Shown: piece by piece, positions 1 through 11,770 of the stretch
How positions within the stretch are numbered: position 1 is the stretch's first letter
Layout of the letters: the number at the start of each line of letters is the position of its first letter
Source of the DNA: Cerioporus squamosus
Lineage: Eukaryota; Basidiomycota; Agaricomycetes; Polyporales; Polyporaceae
Assembly: GCA_022592435.1 (NCBI GenBank)
Contig: JABYQS010000005.1
Coordinates: forward strand, 1 to 64,000
Length of the DNA stretch: 64,000 nucleotides
Direction of reading: 5' to 3'
The notes under the pieces: generated by a model
Told to the model about the DNA's origin: nothing
The model's input: only the letters and a program-made list of their open reading frames with translations
Databases searched by the model: none
Position numbers and translations under genes: made by a program

Positions 1-1
1 A

Positions 2-2062
2 GGCGGGCTGGGTCTACTGGATCTCGAAGCCAGGAACGAGGCGATCGATGTTATGTGGCTCAAAGCCTACCTTGACCTGAGTGAGAATCGCCCTACATGG
101 GCCTTCATCGCGGAAGACCTTTTTGCGACGTTTGTCACCAAGAACTGCCGACCAAGTCAGCCGGAGTTGAGAATTAGTCCCCTCCTCCAACAATGGAAGC
201 CGAGAGTACGAGGGCTACCATCGGAGCTAACAAGGTTGATGAATGCTGCGAAAAAGTATGGGGTATGACCCGAGGGGCTCGCTTTCTCCAAGGCAATCTT
301 ACTGCAGATGCCCATGTGGGACCATGTCCATGCCGATCGTATTCGGCTAGGAAGGCTATCAGTGCCATCCAAGCTACTCACCTGTCTAATTCAGAACCAC
401 ATGGTGCGATCGGTAGGAGACTTTGTAAGGCTCGCTGAGGTCCTTGAGGACCCAGACCATCGTGCACGTGCGACTTGTAAATGCGTGAAATGTTCTCATC
501 GAAGGCTGCAGGAAGGATGCGTAAATCCCCACCTGTGCAGCGTGAGGGCTAGGGAGATGATTAATACCCTCCCGAGGAAGTGGGATCCGCGAGCTACCCA
601 ACCAGAATGCTACGAGCAAGATGCAATGAATATTCTGGAACGAGAGAACCTGAGCGCAGATCTGGTCCCTTTTGATCGACGCATAACCACTCATGGGCAC
701 CTTGGGCATGTTTTCAGGATTTTCACAGGCAGTGACCCTGTCTCAAGTGAGCAACCGTCAACGGAGTTAGATGAGCACGGTGCCAGTGTTGTGATCGCTA
801 CAGACGGTTCATGTCTGCATAATGGGAGGAAGAATGCCCAGGCCGGTGCAGGTGTTTTTGTGGAGGTCAACCCGATCTTGAACCAATCTCTTCGTCTCCC
901 GTTTTGGCTTGAGCAAACGAATCAAACTGGAGAAGTCGCAGCCACCTTCCTGGCGACGATCTCCTTGCCGACTCGAACGAGAACCATACAAGAAACGGAC
1001 TCGCAAACTACGATGCATGCCCTGACAAAATGGAGGAGGAGACACGAGGATGAGGGTTATATATGCCAAAGAAATGCGGACTTATTTCGGGCGACAATTG
1101 CCCGTCTCCGGATGAGACGATCCCACACAATCTTCAAGTGGGTTAAGGGCCATAGCGGTCACCTAAGAAATGAGGCAGCAGACGAGTTAGCTGCGATCGG
1201 CGCAGGGAAGCCAAGGAGCGATGATCTGGAACTAGTCATCCCGGCCGCCTTCCAGGTGACAGGCGCGAAACTCCAATCCATGACCCAGAAACTGGCATAT
1301 AGAGCGATACGCGAGCGGAAGGACAAACTAGTTAAGCCTAGACCGAGAGCGGTCGCGAACCTTGATAGGATCTCCAGTGGCCTTAAAGCCATCTTCGACA
1401 TTGAAGTACACGACGAGACGATCTGGACTTCGCTACGCGCAAAGTATATCTCGAGAGAGGCGTCCCAATTTATGTGGATGGCCGTACACGACGGCTATAT
1501 GATCGGATCACACTGGCTGAGACCGAAAATGCCGGCCGATCTGCAAGTAAGGGCGATATGCTCTGTGTGTGGCGAGCAAGAATCTATGTCCCACATTATG
1601 TTTGAATGCGAAACCGTGGGTCAGCAACTAATATGGAGCAAGCTGCAAGCAACGTGGGCACTCACGGAGGCAGTATGGCACGCTCCGTGTTGGGGAACGG
1701 CTTTCGGGCCAGCGTGCGCGATTTTCACGACAACAGAGGGCGCTAGGAAAACGTCCACTGAACAGCTGTGGTGTATTCTCATCTCCGAGGCTGTACATCT
1801 AATTTGGAAATTGAGATGCGAACGCGTTATCCTGAGGGAGGGGAAGGAGTTCACTGAGAACGAAGTAGTCAATAGGTTCTACGCAACGATTGACTCTAGG
1901 CTAAGCCTGGATCGCCGAACGGCGGCGAGAGCTAAAGGGAGGAAAGCCCTGAAGCCAATAGACGTTGAGAGGATTTGGAGCCCTATCCTAGAAAATAGGG
2001 CGAGTCTCCCAGCTAGGTGGGTCGTCGATAGCGGGGTTTTAGTGGGTATCAAACGGGGGTGA
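2..2062 (+). pseudogene. LINE ORF2 C-terminal half (RNase H) with one in-frame stop
   Basis: One reading frame runs from base 2 to the stop at 2060-2062, broken only by TGA at 266-268 after the residues MNAAKKYGV; the same frame resumes directly, so this is a nonsense change and not a frameshift. A CGA to TGA transition would explain it. RNase H I features are visible: the first Asp in VIATDGS (near 800), Glu in TGEVAA, Asp in QETDSQ, and the end motif WVKGHSGHLRNEAADELA near 1140-1190. A Cys-rich knuckle, CSVCGEQESMSHIMFEC, lies at about 1560-1610 and is typical of RNase H-bearing retroelement proteins. The reverse transcriptase itself is upstream of the window. The nonsense codon makes the copy probably non-autonomous. 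Confidence 0.85.
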
Positions 2063-2295
2063 TGAGGGGGGAGGACGGCTTGTGCGTCCTCCCACCTCAT
2101 CCCCTCCGTTTCCGAGTCCCACACTCAGTGCGTAAGTGCATTTCCTCGCGGTGGCAGTTACTATTTATGGCGATGTGTCTAAGGCTACTGGCCCTGGGCA
2201 TATCTCCTAGCGCGTCCGGTACATAATCATCTACCGAGAGCTGTATGACAAGCCCCCATGGGGACCAGTGCGGCTCAGGACATAATGCGCTCCAC

Positions 2296-2296
<1 letters not shown>

Positions 2297-2327
<31 letters not shown>
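2297..2327 (+). repeat. 31-nt poly(A) tract ending the LINE
   Basis: An uninterrupted run of 31 A residues sits about 235 bases after the LINE stop codon, on the coding strand. It is read as the reverse-transcribed tail of the element. Its purity suggests a fairly recent insertion, because such tracts shorten and mutate quickly. Confidence 0.9.
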
Positions 2328-2329
<2 letters not shown>

Positions 2330-2477
2330 ATGGTGGGTGCTGGTACCAGAAATGAGAGTTGCTCGAGCGCGCTCATGTCACCGCAAGATGAGTGAGGACT
2401 AGTAGTGTCAGTAGTGGGGACCTACAACCCGCTCAAGAAGCAAGCACTTGTGGACAGAACATCACGCATCATCTCAT

Positions 2478-4244
2478 CTCAAGCTCAATCGAGTCGTACA
2501 TGTCGCCGCTCAGGAACAGCGCGCACTGGCAGTACCTGTCGGTAAGTGTGACAACGTGCAGGGTCGGGCTGAAGGATATGTTTATGTATGTGTAGAGCCA
2601 GGACCCCTGCTGATCAGAGAGGAAGGACGTGGGTTGCTAGATGTAGTGTGCTGACGTACTGAGCCTCTGGCAGGTATGTTCCAGGAGGGCTTCGGTGCAC
2701 CAATACGGTGACACTCAGGGAGGTCGTGCGCTGACGGGCTGGGCAGCGTTTGCCATGCTTGTACGTGGTGGGTCCAAGGGGTGCATAGATTGCCGGGTGC
2801 CCACAGTGCCGCTCAAACTATGTCGAAAGTGGACCCAAGACCAGGGTGGTGGCGAGACGTCGGCGGTTGATCACGAGCGGAGGCGCCGCGTAAGTAGTAT
2901 GTATCTCGGGAGCTGTCTGGAGACTGGTGGGCGGCGGCAGGGCTGGATGAAGTTCGGGATCACTGGCGGGCGCCATGCACTCGTCAACTGGGCGCATCGG
3001 ATTTGAAGAGCTTGATGAGACAGTTGGTCGGCGGAGGGGCGCCGGCGCGGGCGACGGCTGAGAAGGGCTGAGAGCGGAAGAGGAGCGAGACCGCTCAAGG
3101 AGAGCGGGCGGAATTGCCATCATAATTCTACGTGAGGCGTCCAGAGTGGGTCCGTGAACGACCGGGTTGCTGGGGAGTTGCATGGGACATGGTACCGTCG
3201 TACTGACGCAGTTGAGCCGTCAGGATCTGCGCCGTCTATGGCCTCTGTCAAGCTCTCAGAATGGCGTCGGCGGGACAGGAGGCGGGGCACTCACGATGAG
3301 TGGAGAATCGCACCTTGCCTTCAATGATGCTTCATATCGTTCGCTCAGAGAATCAATCCATACGGACACAAGCAGATTGTCGACGACGCCCTGTTCCAGT
3401 ATAGATTATGGAATGCAAAGGGAGCTATACGCGCACCGAGGGCAACACAAGGCGATGCTGGCCATTTCGCTTGCCTCGGAGCCGTCTCCAGAACGCCGAG
3501 CAGAGTGTCGTAGCATCCACACAGGAGGTCGCAGCATTAATGTCAGTAGAGATGGAGACGACGTAGGGTTCCTGGCACTGGGGAGAGCGCATGCTCACTG
3601 AAGAGATCGGCGTATAGGATGGCGAAGCGCAGCTCGAATTAACTCCGGCTTGACGGAAAGGGCCGTAAAGGAGGAGCTAAACAACAGCAGAAGCAGAAGT
3701 CGTGCGTGACGACAAGAGGATGGTTTGTCCACATCAAGGTGCGGCTTCAGCCGCGCCGACATCCTCAGATAACTACGCCTCACAATGAAGGCAGTGGGGT
3801 AAGAATATGCGTCTCCACTTCCTCGCGTCGTCGATGTCTGGTATCTTTATCTCGAACTATGAGCTACAGCTCAGACAGTGCAAGATGGATGTGGCGGGAC
3901 TGACGGAGGCGCCTCAATTGCTTGAGAGCTCTACTTGCTTCAAGGTCCATATTCGGGACGTCCTCAACTATATCCGGATGTGAACGTTGACGCTTGTCTG
4001 ATGGCAGAACATGCTTGAGAGAGGTACTTCGTGAGAGGACTGCCGCGATGACCAAGATCCTTGGTTCGAGATAGCCCGTCACAGCTACAACTCTGTTGCC
4101 ATATTGGTTGGACTGCTTCTCGCCAGCTGAGAGTATGTATGAGATATGGCTCCAGGTGGATAGAGCCTTGTTCTTTGCCTCGGACGGTGTTGCAGTCGAC
4201 GAGCCAAGCCGGACGTTTTTAAGGAGGGACGTGAGGATGATCAT
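2478..4244 (-). CDS. Unresolved multi-exon gene or gene remnant, function unknown
   Basis: The minus strand carries several protein-like blocks that could be exons of one gene divergent from the Hook gene. An ATG at 4244 opens a 126-codon frame (MIILTSLLKNVRLGSSTATP...). Near 3630-3560 a frame reads ELRFAILYADLFSEHAL, and near 3400-3290 another reads VVDNLLVSVWIDSLSERYEA and runs into a GTGAGT donor. Near 2630-2478 a frame ends in LFLSGDMYDSIELEMR and a TGA, joined in phase across a GTACGT...CAG intron (2660 downward) to an upstream block containing ECHRIGAPKPSWNIPA. I could not connect all blocks with confident introns, and I do not recognise the family. It may be a real intron-rich gene or a decayed one. 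Confidence 0.28.
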
Positions 4245-4594
4245 ATTGCGCCTCGCCGCCTAAGGTCAGCTTCTCTAGCGATCCCTCCGGAAGACCGAGA
4301 AAAGAAACCATCAAAATCTAAAGCATTGCGCGAAGCATCTGCGGCGTTGCTATCGCGGGGTAGACTGAAGACGGTGGACGAGCGAAGTGAAGGACGGACT
4401 GTATCTTGCCGCCCATAGTCGCGCTTCGGAGGCGCGACTGGGTTGTAACGCGTAACGACTTGTAAGTGAACGACCTTGGCTTGTCTTCTGCACTCACGGC
4501 GCCCGCGGACACTCCTTTCTCCACCTCCTTAGACTGATTTCTGTGTTATACCTGGCTGGAATATACCCCGTCCTCTAGACTCCTGGCCGCAGTC
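4245..4594. promoter_or_regulatory. Region upstream of the Hook gene
   Basis: About 350 bases separate the possible minus-strand start at 4244 from the Hook start at 4595. The plus-strand sequence is pyrimidine-rich near the Hook start, as in many fungal core promoters. No TATA box was seen. Confidence 0.35.
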
Positions 4595-7500
4595 ATGTCC
4601 GTCGACTCGCAGAAGAAGGAGCTAAACGCCTTCTTCTCATACTTCGCCACTTTCGACCTCTCCCGCCCTGTAACGACCGTCGCGGACTTGTCAGATGGAG
4701 CAGCGTTGTTTGAGATTCTATCGATTGTGTGCGTGCACATGTTGCTGCTCTCCGGATCGTGTTAGCTTACTCGCGCCTCGTAGCGATGCGGATTACTTCC
4801 GTCAACCCACACGACCCTCGGCCCAGCCCTCAGACAACTGGGTCCTGCGATTCAGCTCTTTGAAGCGGCTGTATAGGTTGATGACGCAGTACTTCTCCGA
4901 GGTGTTGCACCAGCCGACGGGCGCACTGGAGGTGCCCGACCTGCAAGCCATCGCGAAGGACTACAATGTCAATGCTACTCTCATTTTGTGTCGCCTCACA
5001 ATCGCTATCGCCGTGCAATGCGAGAACAACCAGGACATCATTGAGCGGATACAGAAGCTCACTGAGTCGGAGCAACATACTCTCATGCGGGTCATCGAGC
5101 AGGTACGTATGCCTTCGCGGAGCGTGAGCTTGGCTTCAATGCAGGTGGATAGGTTATGGCGAAGGCCCGAAGTTCTGCAGCTGCTGGCATGGAGGCAAGC
5201 ATGACCGAGTGCGTGCTCTTCAAAACGCGTGCTCAATGACGGGCGAGACTGACCTCTTGCAGAGACGACCACTACTACCAAATTCAATCAGAACGAAGTC
5301 GTATACTTTCGGAGAAGGAGACCCTCGAGAAGGTGTATCAGACTCTCTTGGAGGAGCATAGGACACTGCAGACCAACTTCGACGACATCCAATCAGAGAA
5401 GGAGGATGCTATTGCGCAACTGAGACAAGCTCAGCGAGAGGCAGACAGCAAGCGAGTGGACACCCGTGGAGACACCATGCTCCGTGGTGAGATTGATCGT
5501 CTAAGAGCTGACCTGTGAGCACCGGGCGTGGTCATCTCCTTTGCCAAGGAACTGATATTCAAGGAGCGTTCTAGCCAGAAGAGCGAAGATAACCTTGCCA
5601 TGGCGGAGTCAGAGCTCGACAAGCAGACGGCAATTGTCACTGACCTGACACGAAAGGTTGATGAGCTCCAAGCGAGAGCCGATGAGGCGACGCGACTCAA
5701 GGATCAACTCGACGAGTAAGCGCGTCAATTGGTTGCATAGGGTGGGGTGTTCATTGGGTCTGTCAGATATCGACATGCTGCAGACAAGCTCCAGAAGACC
5801 GAGAACGTCATGGAGAAGTACAAGAAGAAGCTGCAAGAGGCCGCGGACATGCGACAACAAGTCAAGGTGCTGTGACGGTTGTCCGCCTGGTACAAGCGTG
5901 GACTAACTTACTGTGCTACAGGCACTAGAGAAGCAGAACGCGGACCTCGTCGATAAGAACGCAGCACTTGAGGAAGAATACCGTAAGGTCGCTGCCTTCA
6001 AGCCGCTCATGGAGTCGTACAAGTCCCAGATTGCCGAGCTTGAGACCAAAGCATCCGCGCGTAGCAAGGAGATCGACGCACTTAAGTTCGAGCTCGACCA
6101 GACCAAGACAAAGCTGAAGGTCACCCAGGAAGAGCGCGCGAAGGACTCCGAGACCCTCGAGCTCTACCAGGAGCGTGTGCGGGAGCTTGAGCTCACATCC
6201 CAACGCCCCGTAGCGGCCTCGCGCACACGCGCCCAAGCTGATAGCGAAGCCGCGGGCAGCATGACGGAGTTCACTGAGGGGGGACTGCTGGGCAATGGCG
6301 AATCAGTAGCTGATTTCGATGAGGACGTGGCGGGGCTTGGCGAGGAGCTTGACACGGCGATCACGGGCACCACAATGACCGACCTCAAGTTGCAGGTGCG
6401 GAAGCTGCAGCGCGAGCTGGAGGCGGTGCGCAAGAACGAGGCCGACGCGAGCCGAGTCCTTGTTCTGGAGAACTTGCTCGAGGATGCGAACCGCATGAAG
6501 GCGCGCTATGAGGCCGACTACTTGGCGGCCCACCGCGAGAAGCTTATCTTGCAGAACAACCTGGAGGAGATCCGGGACGGCAAGTCCATGGGCGACGGGT
6601 AAGGGGTTTGTGTGCTCGACGCGATTTTCTTCGCTGATGGATGGTATAGTGCGGAGGCGGCTATTGCCCTTCGACAGCGTCTTAACGAGACCGTCGACGA
6701 GTTGGACAAGCTCAGGAAAGAGCATGCCGAGCTCGAGGTTAACTTCGAGGCTATGTCGAAGGAATTGACTATCGCGAAGTCCGACTGTGAGTTTGATCTG
6801 AGTCTTGTTGATCACAGGAGTCTGATTTCGGGTTACAGTAACCCTTGTCAACCGCGATCAGCTCGACATTCTGAAGACCCTGCGCGAGTCAGTCAACGAA
6901 GACAAGGCCGAGCTGGAGGCCGAGGTCGATCGGCAGCGCACACAGATCAAGGAGCTTGCGGATAAGAACAAGATGCAGCTCGAGCAGATCAACGGGCTGT
7001 TGCTCGAGAAGGTTAACTTGCAAAGCGAGGGGATCGACCAGCGGGACAAGATGTTGCAGCGCGAACGTGCTATGGGGTGAGTCTTGCGAGTATGCGGCGC
7101 CTGTGCTGGAGCTGACTTTTCCCTGACAGCGACCTTCGTGCGTCTCTGTCTGGCAAAGACGTGCCGGAGGACATCAAGCAGCGTATGTTGGCGTTGCACG
7201 AGGAGAATGTCAGCCTCAGGGAACAGTACAAGACCGCCCAGGAGAAGCTGGTTAAGGCAAAGGCGGTATGTTTATGTTGCACGCTCGCTCGCTGCTAGTG
7301 CTGACCGCCCCTCCTTCAGTTCATCAAGCAGCAGGACAAGCTGTTCAAGGAGGAGCACGCAAAGAGCGCTGGCGGGATCCCTTCGGTGCGTCTCCTTGCT
7401 GGTGGTGGGACCACTAGACTAACAGTAAAGCAGGGCGCGTTCGAGGAGGCGGAGAACAGCTTCCGCTCACAGATCAAGATATTGGAAGAGGACCTTGCTC

Positions 7501-7820
7501 GCCAGAAGGTACTGCATACATTTCTTCACCCCTGTCCCTTGCAATAGGTGACTGACTGTTTGGCGTGGTGACAGCGGCTGCTGATCGACGCCACCAACCG
7601 GTACCGGAGAGAACAGGCCCTCATGCTGAGCGTCATCCACGGGATGGGCATGCACACCGCTCGAGAGCAGCTCGGGTACGCGAAGCAACAGAGCCGACCA
7701 GAACCAACGAGCTGGCTCAAGCAGCAACGGCAGAACGTACGTCGCGACTACGTGTTTTCACGGTCGTATCGTGTCTTACCATGTTTATATATGCAGCTTG
7801 GACCTATGCTCCGCCGATAA
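4595..7820 (+). CDS. hok1: Hook family dynein/early-endosome adaptor
   Basis: Hook proteins link early endosomes to dynein and kinesin-3 in fungi (HookA in Aspergillus, Hok1 in Ustilago). Fourteen exons can be joined in frame: 4595-4728, 4785-5102, 5153-5208, 5263-5514, 5575-5715, 5767-5866, 5922-6598, 6650-6786, 6839-7076, 7130-7265, 7320-7385, 7434-7508, 7575-7736 and 7797-7820. The N-terminus has the HOOK domain (FSYFATFDLSRPVTTVADL, then LSIVDADYFRQP spanning the first intron). The middle is long coiled coil, including the family block YRHAADKLQKTENVMEKYKK. The tail is short and ends LGPMLRR. The start is the first ATG that gives the HOOK domain. All introns have GT-AG ends. Length is normal for the family, about 800 residues. 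Confidence 0.9.
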
Positions 7821-8154
7821 ACAACATCGGTTACCGTTCGCTCTCAAATCGCCCCGTTACTCGTACATTATTGGAGACCTTCCCCTACGTACATTGTTCT
7901 TCACCCTCGATATTCATCGCTTGATTCGCTCGCTTGCATGTACGCACACCACTATTTGGAAATATTGTTTGTGGAACAGTATTGCCTCGCTCGCGATATG
8001 CACTGAAGCTGACAAATCGCAAGCATGATCCATGAGAACCCAGTAAACGACCCTAGTACCCTCGTGTGTTACTGTACAATGTCCGAGCTGTGGGAAAACC
8101 AGAGAAACAAACTGTCGAACAACGGGTGCAGGGGGTCGATTCTGCAACTTCAGT
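7821..8154. other. Intergenic, convergent 3' ends
   Basis: This stretch separates the ends of the Hook gene (+) and the sugar transporter (-). It should hold both 3' untranslated regions. No coding or RNA gene was seen. Confidence 0.5.
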
Positions 8155-10201
8155 TCATCCCCTATAAGTCTGGAAGAGCATGAACGTGAAGAACGCGAGA
8201 AGCGCCGCGAACACATAGAACACGCGACCCTCTTTGTCCGCGTTCCCATGCGAGAGCAGGTTGCGCAGGGGTAGGAAGACGAGCCCGACGAGGAAATTCG
8301 CGATCCCTGCCGAGCCGGTGTTGAGCTATCGGGTATTGGGGAGGAAGAGAAGGTAGTGCACGTACAGTTGAGCGAGAGTCCAATGGATGACAGTGCAGAG
8401 ACCGCCTGCCAGTGGCGAAGTTGGAATTGTATGAGATGTGCTCACAGGGACAAGGGCCGTTGGACGTACCTGGTGCGGAGAGACCTCTGGGATCATGACG
8501 AATGGCACGGGGCCGATACCAATCGCGAACGACCTGTGGGGCGGGTCAGACTTTGTGTTCTCAAGCGAGCGCGGGGTGTGCGGTTCTGAGATACGTACGC
8601 GATGAACGTCATGACAGCGACGCTCGCAAGCGTTATGGCGCCGCTGTCGAGGCCGAAGCCAACTGCGAGCAGCGAAAAGATTGCGCCGGTAGCGGAGAGG
8701 GACAGGAGCTTCTTCCGCCCCATGCGCTGCAGAGACGGAGTGAGTTTCGCGAAGTGCACTCGGATATGCAGGGCACGATGACGCACGTCGATGAGGAATA
8801 TGGGCGCGAAGGTCATGAAGACGTTCACGACAGTGATCCCCAGTGATACGTATGGACCCAGCTCTGGCAGCGTCTTCGACAGGATGTCATTGCTATAGTA
8901 GAGCACTGTCGTGCGATGGCGTCTGTCAGGAGGGGCGTTAGGCCGCTAAGTACTCTGCATGCTCACCTGCATTTACACCTGCAGAGAGTGAGATCAGTGA
9001 CCCGAGCGGTAGAAGCTGGTCAAACACCACTCACCGGAAAGCTGCTGGCAAAGCATGGAGAAGCACACAATGGCAAGCGGTCGCCGGAACTCCACGCGCA
9101 GTATGGCCTGTGGTACAGAGACGGCGGCTTGGTGCTCCTCGCGCCGCTCAGGATTGAGCGAGCTACGCTCGTCATCGGGGTCCAACAACGGGTCCTCTAC
9201 GTTCTCGTTTGCAACTGACATGGCACCGCTCGATGAGCGATCGAACCCGCGATGGAGGACTCGCGCGAGGATTGAACGCACCATCCGGACTGCGCATAAC
9301 AAGCCCACCCTTCCAGAGTCGGCGCGCGCTCGCGTCCTTGTCCCGTAGCAGACCGTGGCGGCTGAGCCACACCGGGGACTCTACGAGCATGGGTCCGACG
9401 AGGAGCTGCGCGAGGGAGAGCGCGGACGAGAAGAGCAGGACAATGCGCCATGTGAGTGGCGTTGCGAGCTTGAGGCCCATCGCTTGGGTGCTCATGATGC
9501 CAATGACGATGGCGAACTGGGTGAGGACGCCTTGAGAATTCTTGAGCAGAGTCGCGGAGCCAAATATACAATGTGCACTTACCTACGGAGCCCTTGATCT
9601 TGCTGGGCGCAATCTCGGAGATGTATATGGGACCGACGCAAAGCCCCACGCCGGCCGACACGCCAGTCAATAGCCTAGCAGGGCCGCACATGAATAATTG
9701 TCGCAGCAGGATAGCAGTGACACTCACCGTCCAATGATCAGGGGAGACAACGAGGCCGCGACACTCATGAAACCGGCACCAATAGCCATGATGAAGGCGC
9801 TGACGAGGACGGCACCTTTACGACCCCAACGGTCCATGACTATGTTGGCACCAATGCTTCCTAACAGGCCTCCGACTGTGTAAATAGATGTCAAGACGGA
9901 AAATGTCGCGTCGGACATGGGATGCATGTCGGGAGGCCATAGTATGTCGAAGGTGAGCCATCACGAACACGACAGGTGAGAACAGCTTGTATTTGGTTGA
10001 GACTGGAGATGTGGAAGCCATACTACGCGTTCCGAGCAGTTGAGGTGCATATCGAGGGCAAGACGATGTCTCTGTCAACATATGCGGAGTGTTGAGACAA
10101 GATATACGACATGCCTGGAAAGAGACGACGAGAACCCAGACACAGACGATCCAGCCAAAGACGGTGAACGAGTGGTTGTCGCCAGGATTGTTGACGGTCA
10201 T
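8155..10201 (-). CDS. Major facilitator sugar transporter, with a one-base frameshift
   Basis: A 12-TM sugar/H+ symporter of the MFS sugar porter family, resembling fungal glucose transporter-like and Vps73-like proteins. It probably works at the plasma membrane or vacuole. Family signatures seen are YGFHISSLNQIQAVLTC in TM1, DRWGRKGA after TM2, VGPIYISEIAPSKIKGSVG before TM5, QQLSG/VNAVLYYSNDIL in TM7, DRMGRKKL, and IGPVPFVMIPEVSP in TM10. Translation starts at 10201, and the first exon (to 10115) is followed by a GC-AG intron. Between LPTCIP and MSDATFSV the frame slips by one base at the GGG of 9919-9921 (CCC in the sense strand, where CCCC would restore the frame). The rest is intact, so sequence error is as likely as a true break. 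It is divergent from TMA7, with 185 bases between starts. Confidence 0.87.
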
Positions 10202-10386
10202 CCTGGCACACAAACGTTTCCGCTGCGAGCTGCGAGTACTTAGATTCAGACGTGAACCAGAAGCGACAAACTTGGCAGCCTGAGCTAGGAGTGGACACGG
10301 TACATGTCGTCTACAGCTGCGCATGCCCGCATGACCGAATTGCAATCCGTCTGCAGCGCCGGGCGTCTAGCACTCAGCACAGAACC

Positions 10387-10804
10387 ATGTCCGGCAGACA
10401 AGGCGGTAAGGCGAAGCCCCTCAAGGTACCTTCTCCAGCTCCGTTGCAGGCTGCGAGCAGCACCTCACCGCTGGGTACAGGCTCCCAAGAAGGACAAGAA
10501 GGAGTTGGACGAGGAGGACGTCGCCTTCAAGGAGAGGAAGAAGCAGGAGGAGGCCGCGCTGAAGGCTGCGCGTGCACAAGGTACGATGTCCTGCGTCCGC
10601 TGCTATCGTCTCAGTGTTCTCACCTTTTCTACTAGCTGCGAAGGGTACGTAGAGTTCCCGATATGGCGCTGGGACATGTTGAGCTCACTGATGGTTGTGC
10701 GATTATGCAGGAGGTGCCCCCGGTGGTGGCATCAAGAAGTGCGTGTCTCTCTTTCTTATATCCCGTACTCTGCTCATGCTCTTCTCAGGTCCGGCAAGAA
10801 GTAA
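10387..10804 (+). CDS. tma7: Translation machinery-associated protein 7
   Basis: Tma7 is a tiny, very basic, conserved eukaryotic protein found with ribosomes. Four exons (10387-10425, 10481-10580, 10711-10738, 10789-10804) encode 60 residues. The start MSGRQGGKAKPLK, the body KKDKKELDEEDVAFKER and the end GGIKKSGKK match the family along its whole length. The last two exons are only 28 and 16 nt, yet the splice phases agree exactly. The start is the ATG that opens the conserved MSGR sequence. The gene shares a short divergent promoter with the sugar transporter on the other strand. Confidence 0.94.
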
Positions 10805-11219
10805 AGCAACAGGTACGCTGCGAAGACGTTGCCCTCTTTCATCCCCTCACAACCATGCAACCAAGGTCGATCGCCATGCTCATCTCCATCATCCATCGTC
10901 GACTCGCTCTGTGTACTACCTTGCTTTCCCACTGTCGCATCACGGCGCACCCACCACCCGTTGTAATGTAGGACGATATCAGGGGCAATATAGTGTTTGG
11001 AGGTCGCACTTCTCCTTGAGTTACCGCTGGTCATCACAGCACGCAGACGCAAGAGCATGAAGAGGGCAAAAGGGGCAGGATAAACCTGGCTTCGACAGCC
11101 GAACGGGCTGCTCTCATACGACCAAGCGTACGCACAAGAACCAAAAGCCAAAGCCACATCCATATCCCAGTCCAAGTCCTCCTCCGCTCGAGCCACGGCA
11201 AAACCTTTTACTCCCACCC
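10805..11219. other. Intergenic, no gene seen
   Basis: This is the 3' region of TMA7 and of the convergent hypothetical gene ending at 11220. Open frames here are short and show no recognisable protein. Confidence 0.45.
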
Positions 11220-11693
11220 TTAAGCAACAAACCTCCGCCCGTTCAACTTCTCTCCCTCACCGGGCCTCACATTGATCGCCGCAGGCATCGGCGGCGGGAG
11301 CACCGCCGTCACGTCGAACGGCACCTGGATCGCGCCCGAGTGGTCCCACGGGCCCCTGATGAACTCCCGGCTCTTCTTGCGCGATGGCAGGCTCGCCGTC
11401 GAGCTCGCAGACGTCGGCGAGCTCGGGCCGCTCCACGTCGCCTCCAGCGCAGCGATCGCGGGCAGGGCGGAGAACGCGCTTGGGGCGCTCGGGTCCGTGC
11501 TGACGGGGATGACGAGCGCGGGGAGCTCGGTGTGCGCCATGCGGGCGCGGGGCACGGGCCCTGCGTTGGGCGTCGGGGCGGGGCCGGCGAAGGCGGGGCG
11601 CGGAAGTGAGGGGAGGGTGTGTCGCGGCTTGCCACGCGGCGGGAGGGGCCCGTTGTGCAGACGGAGAGGAGTGGGCGGCGAGCGGCGCGGCAT
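11220..11693 (-). CDS. Hypothetical Pro/Ala/Ser-rich protein
   Basis: A single-exon frame of 157 codons starts with MPRRSPPTPLRLHNGPLPPR and ends GEGEKLNGRRFVA. It is rich in Pro, Ala and Ser in its first two thirds. A more ordered stretch follows (SRKKSREFIRGPWDHSGAIQ). I do not recognise a domain. A TATATA box lies 72 bases upstream of this ATG in the right orientation (11765-11770), which favours this strand and this start over the in-frame ATG at 11747, which would overlap normal leader space. A long plus-strand frame over the same bases (11272-11787) is taken as a shadow caused by high GC. Confidence 0.5.
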   Translation of the reverse strand: MPRRSPPTPLRLHNGPLPPRGKPRHTLPSLPRPAFAGPAPTPNAGPVPRARMAHTELPALVIPVSTDPSAPSAFSALPAIAALEATWSGPSSPTSASSTASLPSRKKSREFIRGPWDHSGAIQVPFDVTAVLPPPMPAAINVRPGEGEKLNGRRFVA

Positions 11694-11764
11694 GGTGTGC
11701 TTCGTGGTCCTCGAGGATGCGTGTAGCGTGTGGTATGTGAAAGGCAATGGGTATGCAACGCAGC

Positions 11765-11770
11765 TATATA
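11765..11770 (-). promoter_or_regulatory. TATA box of the hypothetical gene at 11220-11693
   Basis: The minus strand reads TATATA here, 72 bases upstream of the ATG at 11693. The distance fits a basidiomycete core promoter with a short leader. Confidence 0.5.

Larger units (their letters stand above)
1..2330 (+). mobile_element. Non-LTR (LINE) retrotransposon, 3' part, with poly(A) tail
   Basis: The plus strand holds the 3' end of a non-LTR retrotransposon whose 5' part lies outside the window. Frame 2 is open from base 2 and begins with a post-reverse-transcriptase segment (GGLGLLDLEARNEAID) common in fungal LINE ORF2 proteins. A type I RNase H domain and a Cys/His knuckle follow. After the stop at 2062 there is a 3' UTR of about 230 bases and then 31 consecutive A residues (2297-2327), the usual mark of target-primed reverse transcription. 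Target-site duplications cannot be checked because the 5' end is missing. The clade (Tad-like or another RNase H-bearing clade) is inferred, not shown. Confidence 0.88.
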
